In this document: piece by piece, positions 7,784 through 17,427 of the stretch
How positions within the stretch are numbered: the stretch's first letter is position 1
Layout of the letters: every line of letters starts with the position of its first letter
From: Actinomycetota bacterium
GTDB lineage: Bacteria > Actinomycetota > Aquicultoria > Aquicultorales > Aquicultoraceae
Assembly: GCA_018333515.1 (NCBI GenBank)
Contig: JAGXSZ010000005.1
Location: forward strand, 1-64,000
Reading direction: 5' to 3'
Length of the DNA stretch: 64,000 nt
The notes under the pieces: generated by a model
Told to the model about the DNA's origin: nothing
The model's database searches: none
The model's input: the letters and a program-made list of their open reading frames with translations, nothing else
Translations under genes and position numbers: made by a program

Positions 7784-8842
7784 CTAGCTATGCTTTTGAG
7801 CGATAAGCCCTTCTATCTCGGACATCAGCTCTTCGACCATATCGCCGGCGGCGACCTTGCGTATCGCCTTACCGCCCCTGAAGAGGACGCCCTCGCGCTT
7901 GCCCCCGGCGACCCCGACGTCGGCCTCGCGCGCCTCACCGGGTCCGTTGACCGCGCAACCCATAATCGCGACCTTGAGCGGAGCGCGGACCTTCATCAAC
8001 CGCCTCTCTATCTCCTCGACGACGGGTATGACGTCGATATCACACCGTCCGCAGGTGGGACAGGATATAATCTCCGGCCCGAACGAGCGCAACCCAAGCG
8101 ACCGCAAAATCAGGAAACCGACCCTTATCTCGTGGACAGGGTCGGCCGAGAGTGAGACTCGCAGCGTATCGCCTATCCCCTCGGCGAGAAGGATGCCCAG
8201 CCCCACCGAAGACTTGACCGTGCCCGACAGCAGGCTGCCCGATTCGGTAATGCCCAGATGGAGCGGATAGTCGGTCTCGGCCGCCAGCGCTCGGTACGCC
8301 TTGATGGAATCGAGGACCGAAGACGATTTAACCGCGAGCACCAAGTTGTCGAAGCGCTTCTCTTCGAAAAATCTTACGTACTCCAGCGCGCTTTTGACCA
8401 GCGCGACCGCCCTGTCCTCTTCTTTCCGGTATTTGGGATGGAGCGAGCCCGAGTTGACTCCGATGCGAATCGCCGCGCCCTTTTCCTTCGCTTTTTCGAT
8501 GATGGTCGCGACGTGCTCCGGCTTGCCGATGTTGCCGGGGTTGATGCGAATTTTGTCCGCGCCCGCGTCGAGCGCGCCTATCGCGTACTCCCAGTGGAAA
8601 TGAATATCGGCGACGAGCGGGATATTGATGGCCTTCTTTATCCGCGACAACGCCTCGACGGCTTCGCGGCTCGGTACCGCCACGCGGATAATATCGCAGC
8701 CGACCTCCTCGAGTTCTTTAATTTGTTCGATGGTCTCGGCGATATTTTCGGTCTTGGTGTTCGTCATCGACTGGACGGCTATAGGGTTGCCGCCGCCGAT
8801 TTTAACGTCGCCGACTGTCGCGACCCGGGTTTTATGCGACAC
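7784..8842 (-). CDS. ispG: (E)-4-hydroxy-3-methylbut-2-enyl-diphosphate synthase
   Basis: IspG is the penultimate iron-sulfur enzyme of the MEP isoprenoid pathway and converts ME-cPP to HMBPP. The N-terminal TIM barrel is followed by the [4Fe-4S] ligands in CPTCGRC and the later NGPGEA region. I chose GTG 8842, one base after the rseP stop, with a GGTGG upstream, giving 352 residues. An ATG at 8890 would overlap rseP by 47 bp. It lies in the same row as dxr and uppS, so precursor and undecaprenyl synthesis are co-located. Confidence 0.95.
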   Translation of the reverse strand: MSHKTRVATVGDVKIGGGNPIAVQSMTNTKTENIAETIEQIKELEEVGCDIIRVAVPSREAVEALSRIKKAINIPLVADIHFHWEYAIGALDAGADKIRINPGNIGKPEHVATIIEKAKEKGAAIRIGVNSGSLHPKYRKEEDRAVALVKSALEYVRFFEEKRFDNLVLAVKSSSVLDSIKAYRALAAETDYPLHLGITESGSLLSGTVKSSVGLGILLAEGIGDTLRVSLSADPVHEIRVGFLILRSLGLRSFGPEIISCPTCGRCDIDVIPVVEEIERRLMKVRAPLKVAIMGCAVNGPGEAREADVGVAGGKREGVLFRGGKAIRKVAAGDMVEELMSEIEGLIAQKHS

Positions 8843-8843
8843 G

Positions 8844-9923
8844 CTAGCCACCACCGTTGCCCACGGTTCGTGTGAATATCCTGCCGACATCCATGACGAT
8901 GAGGTAGAACATCAGCGTCAGCAAGAGCGCCATACCCGCCGCGTTGATTCCAAAGACCAGCTTCTTGTTGATCGGCCTCCTTATGATGCCCTCGACCCCC
9001 AATATCGCGAGCCGCCCGCCGTCGAGCGGCGGAATGGGCAACAGGTTTAGAACGCCGAGATTTATGCTGAGAAACGCGAGCACCCCGACAAATTGCCAGA
9101 AATCCTGCTTTGCGATGCGCGCCGTCTCGTCTATGATGCCGACCGGACCCCGGCTCGACTCGGTGAGCTGTCCCGAGTCCTGCGTTATGACGTGGTAGAC
9201 CGTCACCACCAGGAACTTCGTCATGTCGTAAGTGAGCAACGTCCCTTTGTAGAGCGCCAGATGGACGGGCTCGCGCTTGACGATAGGCTCTTCGTCTTCA
9301 GACGGCGAGACCCCGAGAAAACCCCGGCCGTCTTTTACGCCCAGCTTCGGCGTGAGCGTCAGCGTCTCATCCCCGCGCTCGATGGTCAGGCGCACTTGCT
9401 CGCCCGGACTCTCGCGCAGATGGTCCGTCAAATCGGTCCACGTCTCGATATCGTCCCCGTTGGCGGAGACAATCCTGTCACCAATTTTTATTCCGACCTC
9501 TTGCGCCGCGCTGCCTTTTACGACTTCGCCGATTACCGGTTGGAAAAACTGCTGTCCTTGAACGGCCAGGAGCAGCGCCACCAGCAATATCGGGAACAGC
9601 AGGTTCATAGCGGGTCCGGCAACCATTACCAGGGATTTCTTCCACTTCGGCAACGAGTCGTATTTGCGCTCCGGCGGGGTGTTTCGATCCTCTTCGTCTT
9701 CTTCCATCTGCAGCTCCGACTCGGTCCCCGCGAACCGGACATAGCCGCCAAACGGTATGTAGGTCGCCCCGTACTCGGTCTCGCCCCACTTAATCGAAAA
9801 GATACGCGGACCGGGAAGGCCGAACATGAACTCCCTGATTTTCAGTCCCATGAGCTTGCCCGCTACAAAATGGCCCAACTCATGGACGAATATGATGAGA
9901 CCCAGACCTATAAACGCTACCAA
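8844..9923 (-). CDS. rseP: RseP-like site-2 zinc metalloprotease (M50)
   Basis: This is an intramembrane protease of about 359 residues. HELGH in the first transmembrane helix gives two zinc ligands and the catalytic Glu, a single PDZ-like domain occupies roughly residues 140-210, and LLPIPPLDGGR supplies the third ligand. It probably cleaves anti-sigma factors or signal-peptide remnants in the membrane. The start is uncertain: the first conventional codon in frame is TTG 9923, far from the GGAG near 9940, and no ATG or GTG is available in that frame. Confidence 0.93.
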   Translation of the reverse strand: MVAFIGLGLIIFVHELGHFVAGKLMGLKIREFMFGLPGPRIFSIKWGETEYGATYIPFGGYVRFAGTESELQMEEDEEDRNTPPERKYDSLPKWKKSLVMVAGPAMNLLFPILLVALLLAVQGQQFFQPVIGEVVKGSAAQEVGIKIGDRIVSANGDDIETWTDLTDHLRESPGEQVRLTIERGDETLTLTPKLGVKDGRGFLGVSPSEDEEPIVKREPVHLALYKGTLLTYDMTKFLVVTVYHVITQDSGQLTESSRGPVGIIDETARIAKQDFWQFVGVLAFLSINLGVLNLLPIPPLDGGRLAILGVEGIIRRPINKKLVFGINAAGMALLLTLMFYLIVMDVGRIFTRTVGNGGG

Positions 9924-9988
9924 TATAAAAATTACTACTCACTCTCCTTCGATCAACTATATTAAGGATACCCGATAACGCCCGCGAT

Positions 9989-10037
9989 TTCAGCTATTAG
10001 CGATGGCTTGTACTCGAAGCGGGCGCTAATAGCTGAA
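9989..10037. repeat. 14-bp perfect inverted repeat between rseP and dxr
   Basis: TTCAGCTATTAGCG (9989-10002) and its exact reverse complement (10024-10037) enclose a 21-base loop. It lies between dxr and rseP, which are read on the minus strand. There is no T-tract after the stem on that strand, so a classic intrinsic terminator is not supported. It may be a processing or stabilising hairpin, or a palindromic repeat. Confidence 0.6.
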
Positions 10038-10050
10038 TGTGCCTTGCCCT

Positions 10051-11208
10051 CTATCTCGCAAGGCTTTTAACGACCTCGCCCGCCGCGCGCCTCGCCCACT
10101 CCTCGACCTCTAGAATTATACCCAAATCGGCGTCATCGCCGCCTTCGTGACGGTCGAGGACGCCCCTTATAACGCGGGGGATGTCCAGATAGCCGATACG
10201 CTTGTCGAGAAACGCCTCGACGGCCTCTTCGTTTGCGGCGTTGAGCGCCGCCGGATAAGTCCCGCCGGCCTCGGCCGCCTCGAACGCGTACCGCAGGCAC
10301 GGGAAGTTCTCGTAATCGGGCGCCTCGAAAGTGAGAGTCGCCACGTCGGTAAAGCTCAACGGCGGTACCGGTGACGGTAATCGCTCGGGATACGATAGGG
10401 TGTACTGGATGGGGATGCGCATATCGGTCCGCCCCAAGTGCGCCTTTATCGAGCCGTCTTTGAACTCGACCATCGAATGGATGATGCTCTGCGGGTGGAC
10501 GACGACCTCGATTCTTTCATACGGGACACGAAAGAGCCAGTGCGCCTCGATGACCTCGAGCCCCTTGTTCATCAAAGTCGCCGAGTCGATGGTAATCTTC
10601 GGACCCATTACCCAACGCGGATGGGCGAGCGCCTCTTCGACCGTGACTTTGCCGAGCGCTTCGCGCGTTCTCCCGCGAAACGGCCCTCCCGAAGCGGTCA
10701 GCATGAGCTTCTCTATTTCATCTTCGCTCTCCCCGACGATACATTGGAAGAGCGCGTTGTGTTCGCTGTCGACCGGCAGTATGACCGCGTCCGTCTCCTC
10801 GCGGGTCCGGTTTACGATCGCGCCGCCTGCGACCATCGATTCCTTGTTCGCGAGCGCCAAGACTTTCCGGGCTTTGAGCGCCGCTATCGTGGGGCGCAAG
10901 CCGACCGAACCCACCAGCGCGTTAAGGACAATGTCCGCGCCCGGATAAGCGGCCAATTCCTCGAGGCCCGCGATGCCGGCCATGACTTCGATTCCACCCA
11001 GGTCTTTGTCCTTTAGCTTTTTGGCGCTCGCTTCGTCACCGACAACGACTACTTTCGGCTTAAGTTCGGCTATCTGTCGCTCTAAAATGTCGATGTTTCG
11101 ATCGACGCTAAGGCCGACGATGTTGAATCTTTCGGGATAGCGCTTGACGATGTCTATTGTCTGCAGCCCAATCGAGCCGCTCGAACCCAAAATGACTATG
11201 TTTTTCAA
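10051..11208 (-). CDS. dxr: 1-deoxy-D-xylulose-5-phosphate reductoisomerase
   Basis: Dxr makes MEP from DXP using NADPH, the first committed step of the MEP pathway. The 385-residue protein has the Rossmann loop GSSGSIGLQT, the LANKES block, and the metal and substrate site VDSEHNALFQ with SGGPFR, followed by MNKGLEVIEAHWLF. Full length, with ATG 11208 as start. It is 61 bp from cdsA in the isoprenoid/envelope block. Confidence 0.97.
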   Translation of the reverse strand: MKNIVILGSSGSIGLQTIDIVKRYPERFNIVGLSVDRNIDILERQIAELKPKVVVVGDEASAKKLKDKDLGGIEVMAGIAGLEELAAYPGADIVLNALVGSVGLRPTIAALKARKVLALANKESMVAGGAIVNRTREETDAVILPVDSEHNALFQCIVGESEDEIEKLMLTASGGPFRGRTREALGKVTVEEALAHPRWVMGPKITIDSATLMNKGLEVIEAHWLFRVPYERIEVVVHPQSIIHSMVEFKDGSIKAHLGRTDMRIPIQYTLSYPERLPSPVPPLSFTDVATLTFEAPDYENFPCLRYAFEAAEAGGTYPAALNAANEEAVEAFLDKRIGYLDIPRVIRGVLDRHEGGDDADLGIILEVEEWARRAAGEVVKSLAR

Positions 11209-11269
11209 TCAATACCTCTCGGTTTAACGCCGATCGTTTTCGACACGGCGCGTGACTCTTTCCGATTCT

Positions 11270-12076
11270 CTAAACGATGAACAGCCAATAGTAATATGCG
11301 ATGACGCCGGCGACGATGACGCTGTCGAACCTGTCCAGAAAGCCCCCATGGCCCGGTATCGTCGCGCCGCTGTCCTTGACGCGCAACTCCCGTTTGATTC
11401 GCGACTCTATAAGGTCTCCCACCGGCGCCACGACACCGACTATCAAACCGAGACCCAAACCCTTCAAAATCGCGACTACCGCGCCCTGCTCGACGACGAA
11501 GGGCATCCACGGCGTCATGAACGCCAAACCTATGAATACCGTCGGAGCTATTATGCCGGCTATCGTACCTTCGATAGTCTTCTTGGCGCTTATCGTCGGG
11601 GCCAGTTTGCGCTTTCCTATCGCCCCGCCAAAGGCATAGGCCGCGATATCGCTTACCCAAGTCGCAACTAAAACCAGGACGACCCCGATTACACCCCGCG
11701 GGAGACCGTATAGTAATATCAGGTGGCTTAACGGAAGCGTGATATAGACCAGGCCGGTTATGGTCAACCCGGCGTTTACGATACTGCCCTCGGTAAAGGT
11801 CTGCCATACCAAGACGACCATCGTCACGAAGACGAGGGCCAACAACAAGCCGCTGACTCCACCGGCAAGCGTCCCCAGGAATACGGCGATGCTTCCGCCT
11901 ACGCCGGCGACGATATTGGGTTTGAACTCACGTAAAATAAGCATCGAATAGAACTCATCGGTCGCTATCACCGCGATGATGACAATCAATAAGGCGAAGA
12001 CATACTTCCCCAGAAGTAAAGAGGCGATAATAAGCGGGGCCCCGACAAGCGCGCTGATCACTCGTTCTTTTAGCAT
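11270..12076 (-). CDS. cdsA: Phosphatidate cytidylyltransferase
   Basis: CdsA makes CDP-diacylglycerol from phosphatidate and CTP in the membrane. The 268-residue protein has about seven or eight hydrophobic segments and ends with the family signature: SRIKREL, VKDSGATIPGHGG and LDRFDS. It is 22 bp downstream of uppS on the same strand. Together with plsY, plsC and gpsA further along, the window holds most steps from glycerol phosphate to CDP-DAG. Confidence 0.95.
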   Translation of the reverse strand: MLKERVISALVGAPLIIASLLLGKYVFALLIVIIAVIATDEFYSMLILREFKPNIVAGVGGSIAVFLGTLAGGVSGLLLALVFVTMVVLVWQTFTEGSIVNAGLTITGLVYITLPLSHLILLYGLPRGVIGVVLVLVATWVSDIAAYAFGGAIGKRKLAPTISAKKTIEGTIAGIIAPTVFIGLAFMTPWMPFVVEQGAVVAILKGLGLGLIVGVVAPVGDLIESRIKRELRVKDSGATIPGHGGFLDRFDSVIVAGVIAYYYWLFIV

Positions 12077-12098
12077 TCTCGGCTCCTGTTTGCTCCGA

Positions 12099-12881
12099 CT
12101 AGACTTCGACTAACCCACCGAATCTTCTTTTCCGCTGCTTATACTCGGCAACCGCTTGCGAAAAATCGTCTTTAGTAAAATCAGGCCATAATTTCTCGGT
12201 TATCCACAACTCTGAATACGCGATTTGCCAAAGGAGAAAGTTACTCACCCGTAATTCGCCGCTGGTGCGGATTAACAATTCGGGGTCGGGCATACCTGAA
12301 GTATACACGTAACGCGCGAACATTTCCTCAGTTATATCGGGCTTCTCTTTTCCCGTGCGGATTGCCTCGCAGAGGGCGTTTGCGGCATCTACTATCTCCG
12401 CTCTGCCGCTGTAGTTGAGCGCCAGGTTCAGGTTGAGCCGCGAGTTGCCTTTGGTCTTCTCAATCGCATCGGCAAACGCCTTTCTCGTGCTGTCGGGCAA
12501 TTCCGCCATCCGTCCCAGCACCCTGATGCGCACGCCTTGTCGGTCCAACTCATCGGTCTCTTTGGCCATCTGTTCTTCGAACAACGACATCAAACCGGTT
12601 ACTTCATCTTTTGGCCTCTTCCAGTTTTCCGTCGAAAACGTATAGAGCGTCAGGTATTCGACGCCTATCTCCGTCGCTATCTCGATGACGCGCCTGATAG
12701 CATTAGAGCCGGCTTTGTGCCCCGCCAACCTGGGCAGCTTCCGTTTTGACGCCCAGCGCCCGTTACCGTCCATAATCACGGCGACATGGCGCGGGACGTA
12801 ATCTTTTTTAACCTCGTCCGCGGAAAGGTCTCCGCCCGGCGCCGTAGACCCCTTGCGAAGACCCGTTTTATGCCTCTTCAA
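12099..12881 (-). CDS. uppS: Isoprenyl (undecaprenyl) diphosphate synthase, cis-type
   Basis: UppS extends farnesyl diphosphate with IPP to the C55 carrier used for peptidoglycan and polysaccharide export. The 260-residue protein has the catalytic MDGNGRWA block, GHKAG, YTFSTENW, and the C-terminal RTSGELRVSNFLLWQIAYSE signature. It has a basic N-terminal extension of about 28 residues before the conserved core. It lies in the typical frr-uppS-cdsA order. Confidence 0.96.
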   Translation of the reverse strand: MKRHKTGLRKGSTAPGGDLSADEVKKDYVPRHVAVIMDGNGRWASKRKLPRLAGHKAGSNAIRRVIEIATEIGVEYLTLYTFSTENWKRPKDEVTGLMSLFEEQMAKETDELDRQGVRIRVLGRMAELPDSTRKAFADAIEKTKGNSRLNLNLALNYSGRAEIVDAANALCEAIRTGKEKPDITEEMFARYVYTSGMPDPELLIRTSGELRVSNFLLWQIAYSELWITEKLWPDFTKDDFSQAVAEYKQRKRRFGGLVEV

Positions 12882-12960
12882 TCCCGGACTACCCTATCAC
12901 TTTCCAGCACCTCTTGCGCGGGCTTTTCTTAAGCCCGGATTCCATATAATATATGAGAAC

Positions 12961-13518
12961 CTAGACCTCCATTATCTCCTGCTCTTTTCGCTGGAACATG
13001 GCGTCTATCTCCTTGGTGTACTTCTCGGTCAACTCATCGATTTTCTTCTCGGCCCTCTTGCGGTCGTCCTCGGATATCTCCTTCTCTTCTTCGAGCACTT
13101 GCAAGTCGTCTCGACCGCTGTGGCGGACACCGCGAATCGATACTTTGCCCTCTTCGGCGACCTTTTTGGTCAGCTTTACAAAATCTCTCCGTCGCTCTTC
13201 GCTCAGCGGGGGGAAGGGCAAGCGGATGACCGTCCCGTCGTTAGAGGGGGTCACCCCGATATCCGAGGTCATAATCGCTTTTTCAATCGCGGTTATAGCC
13301 GATTTATCCCACGGTTGGATAACAGCCAACTGCGCTTCGGGAGTACTGATGCTCGCAACCTGTTTCAGGGGCGTGCGCGTGCCGTAATAGTCGACGACAA
13401 TTCGGTCGAACAAAGCGGCTGTTACCCGCCCGGTCCTGATTCCCGCCATCTCATTGCGTATCGCTTCAACAGCCTTTTTCATCTTCGATTCCGACTCGTT
13501 TATGACTTCCTGGAACAC
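12961..13518 (-). CDS. frr: Ribosome recycling factor
   Basis: RRF splits post-termination ribosomes with EF-G. The 185-residue protein has the normal full length, with the conserved GRVT segment, the PLKQVA loop and the basic RRRDFVKLTKK helix. It starts one base after the pyrH stop, so the two are translationally linked. The 79-bp gap to uppS carries no obvious signal. Confidence 0.97.
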   Translation of the reverse strand: MFQEVINESESKMKKAVEAIRNEMAGIRTGRVTAALFDRIVVDYYGTRTPLKQVASISTPEAQLAVIQPWDKSAITAIEKAIMTSDIGVTPSNDGTVIRLPFPPLSEERRRDFVKLTKKVAEEGKVSIRGVRHSGRDDLQVLEEEKEISEDDRKRAEKKIDELTEKYTKEIDAMFQRKEQEIMEV

Positions 13519-13519
13519 G

Positions 13520-14263
<744 letters not shown>

Positions 14264-14316
14264 TTATTACGATTCCGTTGCCCGCAATATTCCTTTAGGT
14301 TAAGTGCGGTCTCCGA

Positions 14317-14916
14317 CTAAACGCTCTCGCCCAGCTCGTAGCGGACAAACCTTCTGACTCCGATATTCTCTCCGAGCTTCGCGACGAGGCCGCCGAGATA
14401 ATCCTTCATCGTCATATCCGGATTCTTGACGAATTCCTGCTCCATCAAAACGACCTGCTGATAATACTTTTCGATGCGACCCTGGGCTATCTTGTCGAGT
14501 ACGTTTTCCGGCTTGCCCTCTTCGAGGCCTTGCGCGCGGTATATCTCCATCTCTTTGATGACGATCGATTCCGGCACTTCCTCACGGGTCACATAGGTCG
14601 GATTGCCCGCCGCTATCTGGAGCGCAACGTCGTGCGCGAACTGCTTGAAGTCATCGCTGCGCGCGACAAAATCAGTCTCGCTGTTTACTTCAACAAGGAC
14701 ACCGATTTTTCCTCCACTATGAATATAGGATTCTACGAGTCCCTCGTTCGCCTCGCGTCCCGCCCTTTTGGCCAGCGATGCCAGGCCTTTTTTACGAAGA
14801 ATATCGGTGGCTGCGGCGACATCGCCGCCCGCCTCCGAAAGCGCCTTCTTGCAATCCATCATGCCGGCGCCGCTCAATTTCCGCAGTTCATTTACTGCAG
14901 CTGCCGTGATTTCCAT
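14317..14916 (-). CDS. tsf: Elongation factor Ts, short form
   Basis: EF-Ts exchanges GDP for GTP on EF-Tu. The N-terminal TGAGMMDCKKAL-type helix is present here as SGAGMMDCKKAL, followed by the core with EVNSETDFVARSD. At 199 residues it is the short, single-core type seen in Thermus-like and many Gram-positive-type bacteria, rather than the 280-residue E. coli form. It is encoded between rpsB and pyrH as usual. Confidence 0.96.
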   Translation of the reverse strand: MEITAAAVNELRKLSGAGMMDCKKALSEAGGDVAAATDILRKKGLASLAKRAGREANEGLVESYIHSGGKIGVLVEVNSETDFVARSDDFKQFAHDVALQIAAGNPTYVTREEVPESIVIKEMEIYRAQGLEEGKPENVLDKIAQGRIEKYYQQVVLMEQEFVKNPDMTMKDYLGGLVAKLGENIGVRRFVRYELGESV

Positions 14917-15330
14917 TGGAACCCCCTGTATTTACCCTGTATTTACCCGATATTACCCCTGTATTACCCCTATGTTTATGTCCTTTACTCGTTTCAAGCC
15001 ACGCCCCCGCGCGCTAAGTGCCGCTGCGGGGTCTCGATCGAGGTCGTCGACGTTAGCACGCTTCAAGCCATGGCCGCAACGCGAAGCGCTACACGGATTC
15101 GTAGCTCGGCCCTTTAGGGCTGACCGTCCCCGCCTCCGGCCTCCGTCCACGCGCCTCCGGCCTTACGTCCACGCGCCCCCGGCGCGAAGGGCGCGCGCGT
15201 AGCTGTAGTTAACCGTAGTAGCCGTAACAACGTCCCCTACGTTCAGTTACCCGTTTCCTTAAGTGTGAAAACGGGTAACTGTATTGGTTATAACGGCGTA
15301 TCGCCGCTGTTCTTCCGCATTTAACGCAAA
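14917..15330. other. 414-bp rpsB-tsf spacer with repeats and a hairpin
   Basis: No gene is supported here. The first 60 bp hold short direct repeats of a TGTATTTACCC-like unit (14930-14980). A REP-like unit lies at 15101-15123. GC-rich direct repeats of about 22 bp (CGCCTCCGGCC followed by CCACG) occur at about 15133-15182. A 13-bp perfect hairpin with left arm CAGTTACCCGTTT (15244-15256) and right arm 15269-15281 lies just past the rpsB stop. No T-tract follows the hairpin on the minus strand, so it may tune rpsB versus tsf levels rather than end transcription. Confidence 0.6.
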
Positions 15331-16239
15331 CTACGCTTTCGAAGAAGCTTCCGCGCTTTCAGCTTTCTTCTCAGCAGTCTCTTCAACCGCCTTCACTTCA
15401 ACTTTAGCTTCGACGTCCTCCTTAGCTTCAGCCGCTTTCTCCACGTCCTCAGCTTTGGCTTCTACTTTAACTTCGACCTTCGCTTCGGCTTTAGCTTCGC
15501 CCGCCTTGGCTTCTTCAGCCTTCGGTATTACAACGTCGGGCTTTCCGAGCGACGCCATCCAGGCCTCACGACCTTCGAGTGCCGCGTCGGCGATAACGCG
15601 CGTGATAAGCGTCACCGCGCGAATAGCATCATCGTTGCCGGGTATCACATAATCGATCTCGTCGGGGTCACAGTTCGTATCGACAATCGCTATAATAGGG
15701 ATTTCGAGACGACGCGCCTCCTGCACCGCTATTCTCTCTTTTCTGGGGTCGATGATGAACACAGCCCCCGGAAGTTTCTTCATATCGGTGATTCCGCCGA
15801 GATTCCTCTGCAACTTGGTCTTTTCGGTGTTCAGCTTCAACAGCTCTTTCTTGGTGAGCATGCCCGGGTTCTCGGTATTTACTATCTCGAGATATTCAAG
15901 CCTTTTTACGCGACTGTAAATCGTCTTGAAGTTCGTGAGCATGCCTCCCAGCCAACGATAGTTGACATAAGGCATCTCGCACTTAGCCGATTCCTCTTGA
16001 ATGGCCTCTTGAGCCTGTTTTTTAGTACCCACGAAGAGGATTTGCTCGCCATTTGCCGCGATGTCGCGCGCGAACGCATAAGCTCGTTCGATAAGGCCCA
16101 GGGTTTGCTGAAGGTCGATGATGTAGATACCGTTGCGCTCGGTAAATATGTAGGACTTCATCTTCGGGTTCCACCGGCGCGTCTGATGCCCGAAGTGGAC
16201 TCCGGCCTCTAATAGGTGCTTCATGGAAACAACCGCCAT
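15331..16239 (-). CDS. rpsB: 30S ribosomal protein S2 with a charged C-terminal tail
   Basis: S2 is an essential protein of the small subunit. The first 230 or so residues are canonical ([52 protein letters not shown]). The remaining 65-70 residues are a low-complexity Ala/Lys/Glu/Val tail ([15 protein letters not shown]-like repeats), giving 302 residues in total. The start is fixed at ATG 16239 by a strong AAGGAGGTG; the frame stays open to 16350. Confidence 0.97.
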   Translation of the reverse strand: MAVVSMKHLLEAGVHFGHQTRRWNPKMKSYIFTERNGIYIIDLQQTLGLIERAYAFARDIAANGEQILFVGTKKQAQEAIQEESAKCEMPYVNYRWLGGMLTNFKTIYSRVKRLEYLEIVNTENPGMLTKKELLKLNTEKTKLQRNLGGITDMKKLPGAVFIIDPRKERIAVQEARRLEIPIIAIVDTNCDPDEIDYVIPGNDDAIRAVTLITRVIADAALEGREAWMASLGKPDVVIPKAEEAKAGEAKAEAKVEVKVEAKAEDVEKAAEAKEDVEAKVEVKAVEETAEKKAESAEASSKA

Positions 16240-16340
16240 TACCGCACCTCCTTTCTTGGTTTTTTCCTCCGCCGCTTTCAACTCCCGACCGACCTTTTCA
16301 GGCACCCGGCCGAAATCCAACGGCGTGTGTAATGGAGAAT

Positions 16341-16369
16341 ACTCTATCATAAGAGGTGTTATAGGGCAA
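16341..16369 (-). promoter_or_regulatory. Predicted rpsB promoter
   Basis: On the minus strand TTGCCC (16369-16364) and TAGAGT (16346-16341) are 17 bp apart. TG one base before the -10 hexamer makes it an extended -10 promoter. It lies about 100 bp upstream of the rpsB start and would give a leader of roughly 95 bases. Sequence-based prediction only. Confidence 0.5.
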
Positions 16370-16403
16370 GCTTTTTGCGGACCGCGTCTGCCCGGCTTAG
16401 TAT

Positions 16404-16444
16404 CCGCACGGTTGCATGGATAGGCCTCCCATGCAACCGTGCGG
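16404..16444. repeat. 16-bp perfect hairpin between the PepSY gene and rpsB
   Basis: CCGCACGGTTGCATGG (16404-16419) is followed after nine bases by its exact reverse complement (16429-16444). The stem is long and GC-rich, 31 bp past the PepSY gene's stop. Neither strand has a T-run next to it. It could block 3' decay or end transcription with help from a factor, or it could be a palindromic repeat. Confidence 0.6.
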
Positions 16445-16475
16445 CAAGACTCTTTACCCCGATGGTTTTTCCGCG

Positions 16476-17399
16476 CTAGCGCGTCTCGTCACCGCCGAGC
16501 TTCTCTCCCGTTGCGGCATCGATCCAAATCGAGCCGTGGCCTTCTTCGGTCTTCTTAAAATCGATTACCCAGGCAAGCCTCGCCTCGACCGTGTCCAGAA
16601 CAAAGTTCTCTGCTGTCCAGCGATAGTTTGGGTTGACGATCATCAGCACGGCATTCTCCGGCCTTACATCGAAGCCGTTCTTCGCACTGATAGTCGAAGC
16701 GAGTTGTAACGCACGTTCCTTACTCACATTTATGGCAAACGTCGAAGGTTCGACCGATTCGTATCTTTTGTTGCTGCCTATTATCTCACCCTTGTATCCG
16801 TCTGCGATGATTAGGAACCAGTCGTTGTAATATTTATAGCCGCGGCTCTCCCTTGCCCACTTAAACATCCATTGAACTGTGCCCTCCTCCTCGCTGTCTA
16901 TTTGTCTATACGATGTCGCCTCGGTCGGCTTGGAATCCGGAACAGCTATTCCGAAGCTTTTTCCTCGGGCTGTGGCGCGCTTTAGCACTTCTTCTTCGGG
17001 CAGCAGCGGGTGTTTGGCTTGTAAGGATGCCAATGCATTGTCCATAGCGGTCCCGCTTAATAAACCTATCAGCTTGCCGGTGGCTCCGTCTATCTCGACC
17101 TCATCTTTGTCGTAATCTTTCTTCCCAGAGCGCGCCACCCAGATAGGTGCTACGAGCGAACCCTTCTGCGTGAGTTCAATCTCTTCAACAACGGCGCCGG
17201 GGCGCATCTTTTGAAATACCTGCTTTGCGATGTTGGTCGCCGCTTCCTTATCGACTTTCGGCGTCTTCGTCGTCGGCTTGAAAAGAAAGTACGGCTCGTC
17301 GGCCTCTGCGATAAGTACGGATAGCGATACCGACGCTAAAACAAGAACTACCGCTAAAACCAGCAGCCGCTTTTTACCAAAAACTCTCTTAACGTTCAT
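16476..17399 (-). CDS. Membrane-anchored or secreted PepSY-domain protein
   Basis: The 307-residue protein has an N-terminal basic stretch and one hydrophobic segment (about residues 10-31) that serves as a signal peptide or anchor. The rest contains PepSY-like repeats: each ends in a strand-turn signature such as [12 protein letters not shown] (about residues 100-111) and [13 protein letters not shown] near the C-terminus. PepSY domains are known as propeptides or inhibitors of secreted proteases. The gene follows the caspase-like gene by 28 bp on the same strand, so it may restrain that protein. This pairing is inference. Confidence 0.7.
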   Translation of the reverse strand: MNVKRVFGKKRLLVLAVVLVLASVSLSVLIAEADEPYFLFKPTTKTPKVDKEAATNIAKQVFQKMRPGAVVEEIELTQKGSLVAPIWVARSGKKDYDKDEVEIDGATGKLIGLLSGTAMDNALASLQAKHPLLPEEEVLKRATARGKSFGIAVPDSKPTEATSYRQIDSEEEGTVQWMFKWARESRGYKYYNDWFLIIADGYKGEIIGSNKRYESVEPSTFAINVSKERALQLASTISAKNGFDVRPENAVLMIVNPNYRWTAENFVLDTVEARLAWVIDFKKTEEGHGSIWIDAATGEKLGGDETR

Positions 17400-17427
17400 T
17401 TAGCTCTCTTCCTTTCGCTTACGCTTA

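Noticed and set aside
15130-15185. Possible CRISPR array in the GC-rich repeats
   Set aside because: The repeats are short, imperfect and adjacent, without unique spacers of constant length; no cas gene is in the window.
16240-16350. Extended N-terminus of rpsB
   Set aside because: The strong AAGGAGGTG before ATG 16239 and the normal S2 N-terminus fix the start; the upstream part is leader.
16404-16444. Classic rho-independent terminator
   Set aside because: The stem is perfect but neither side has a T-tract.
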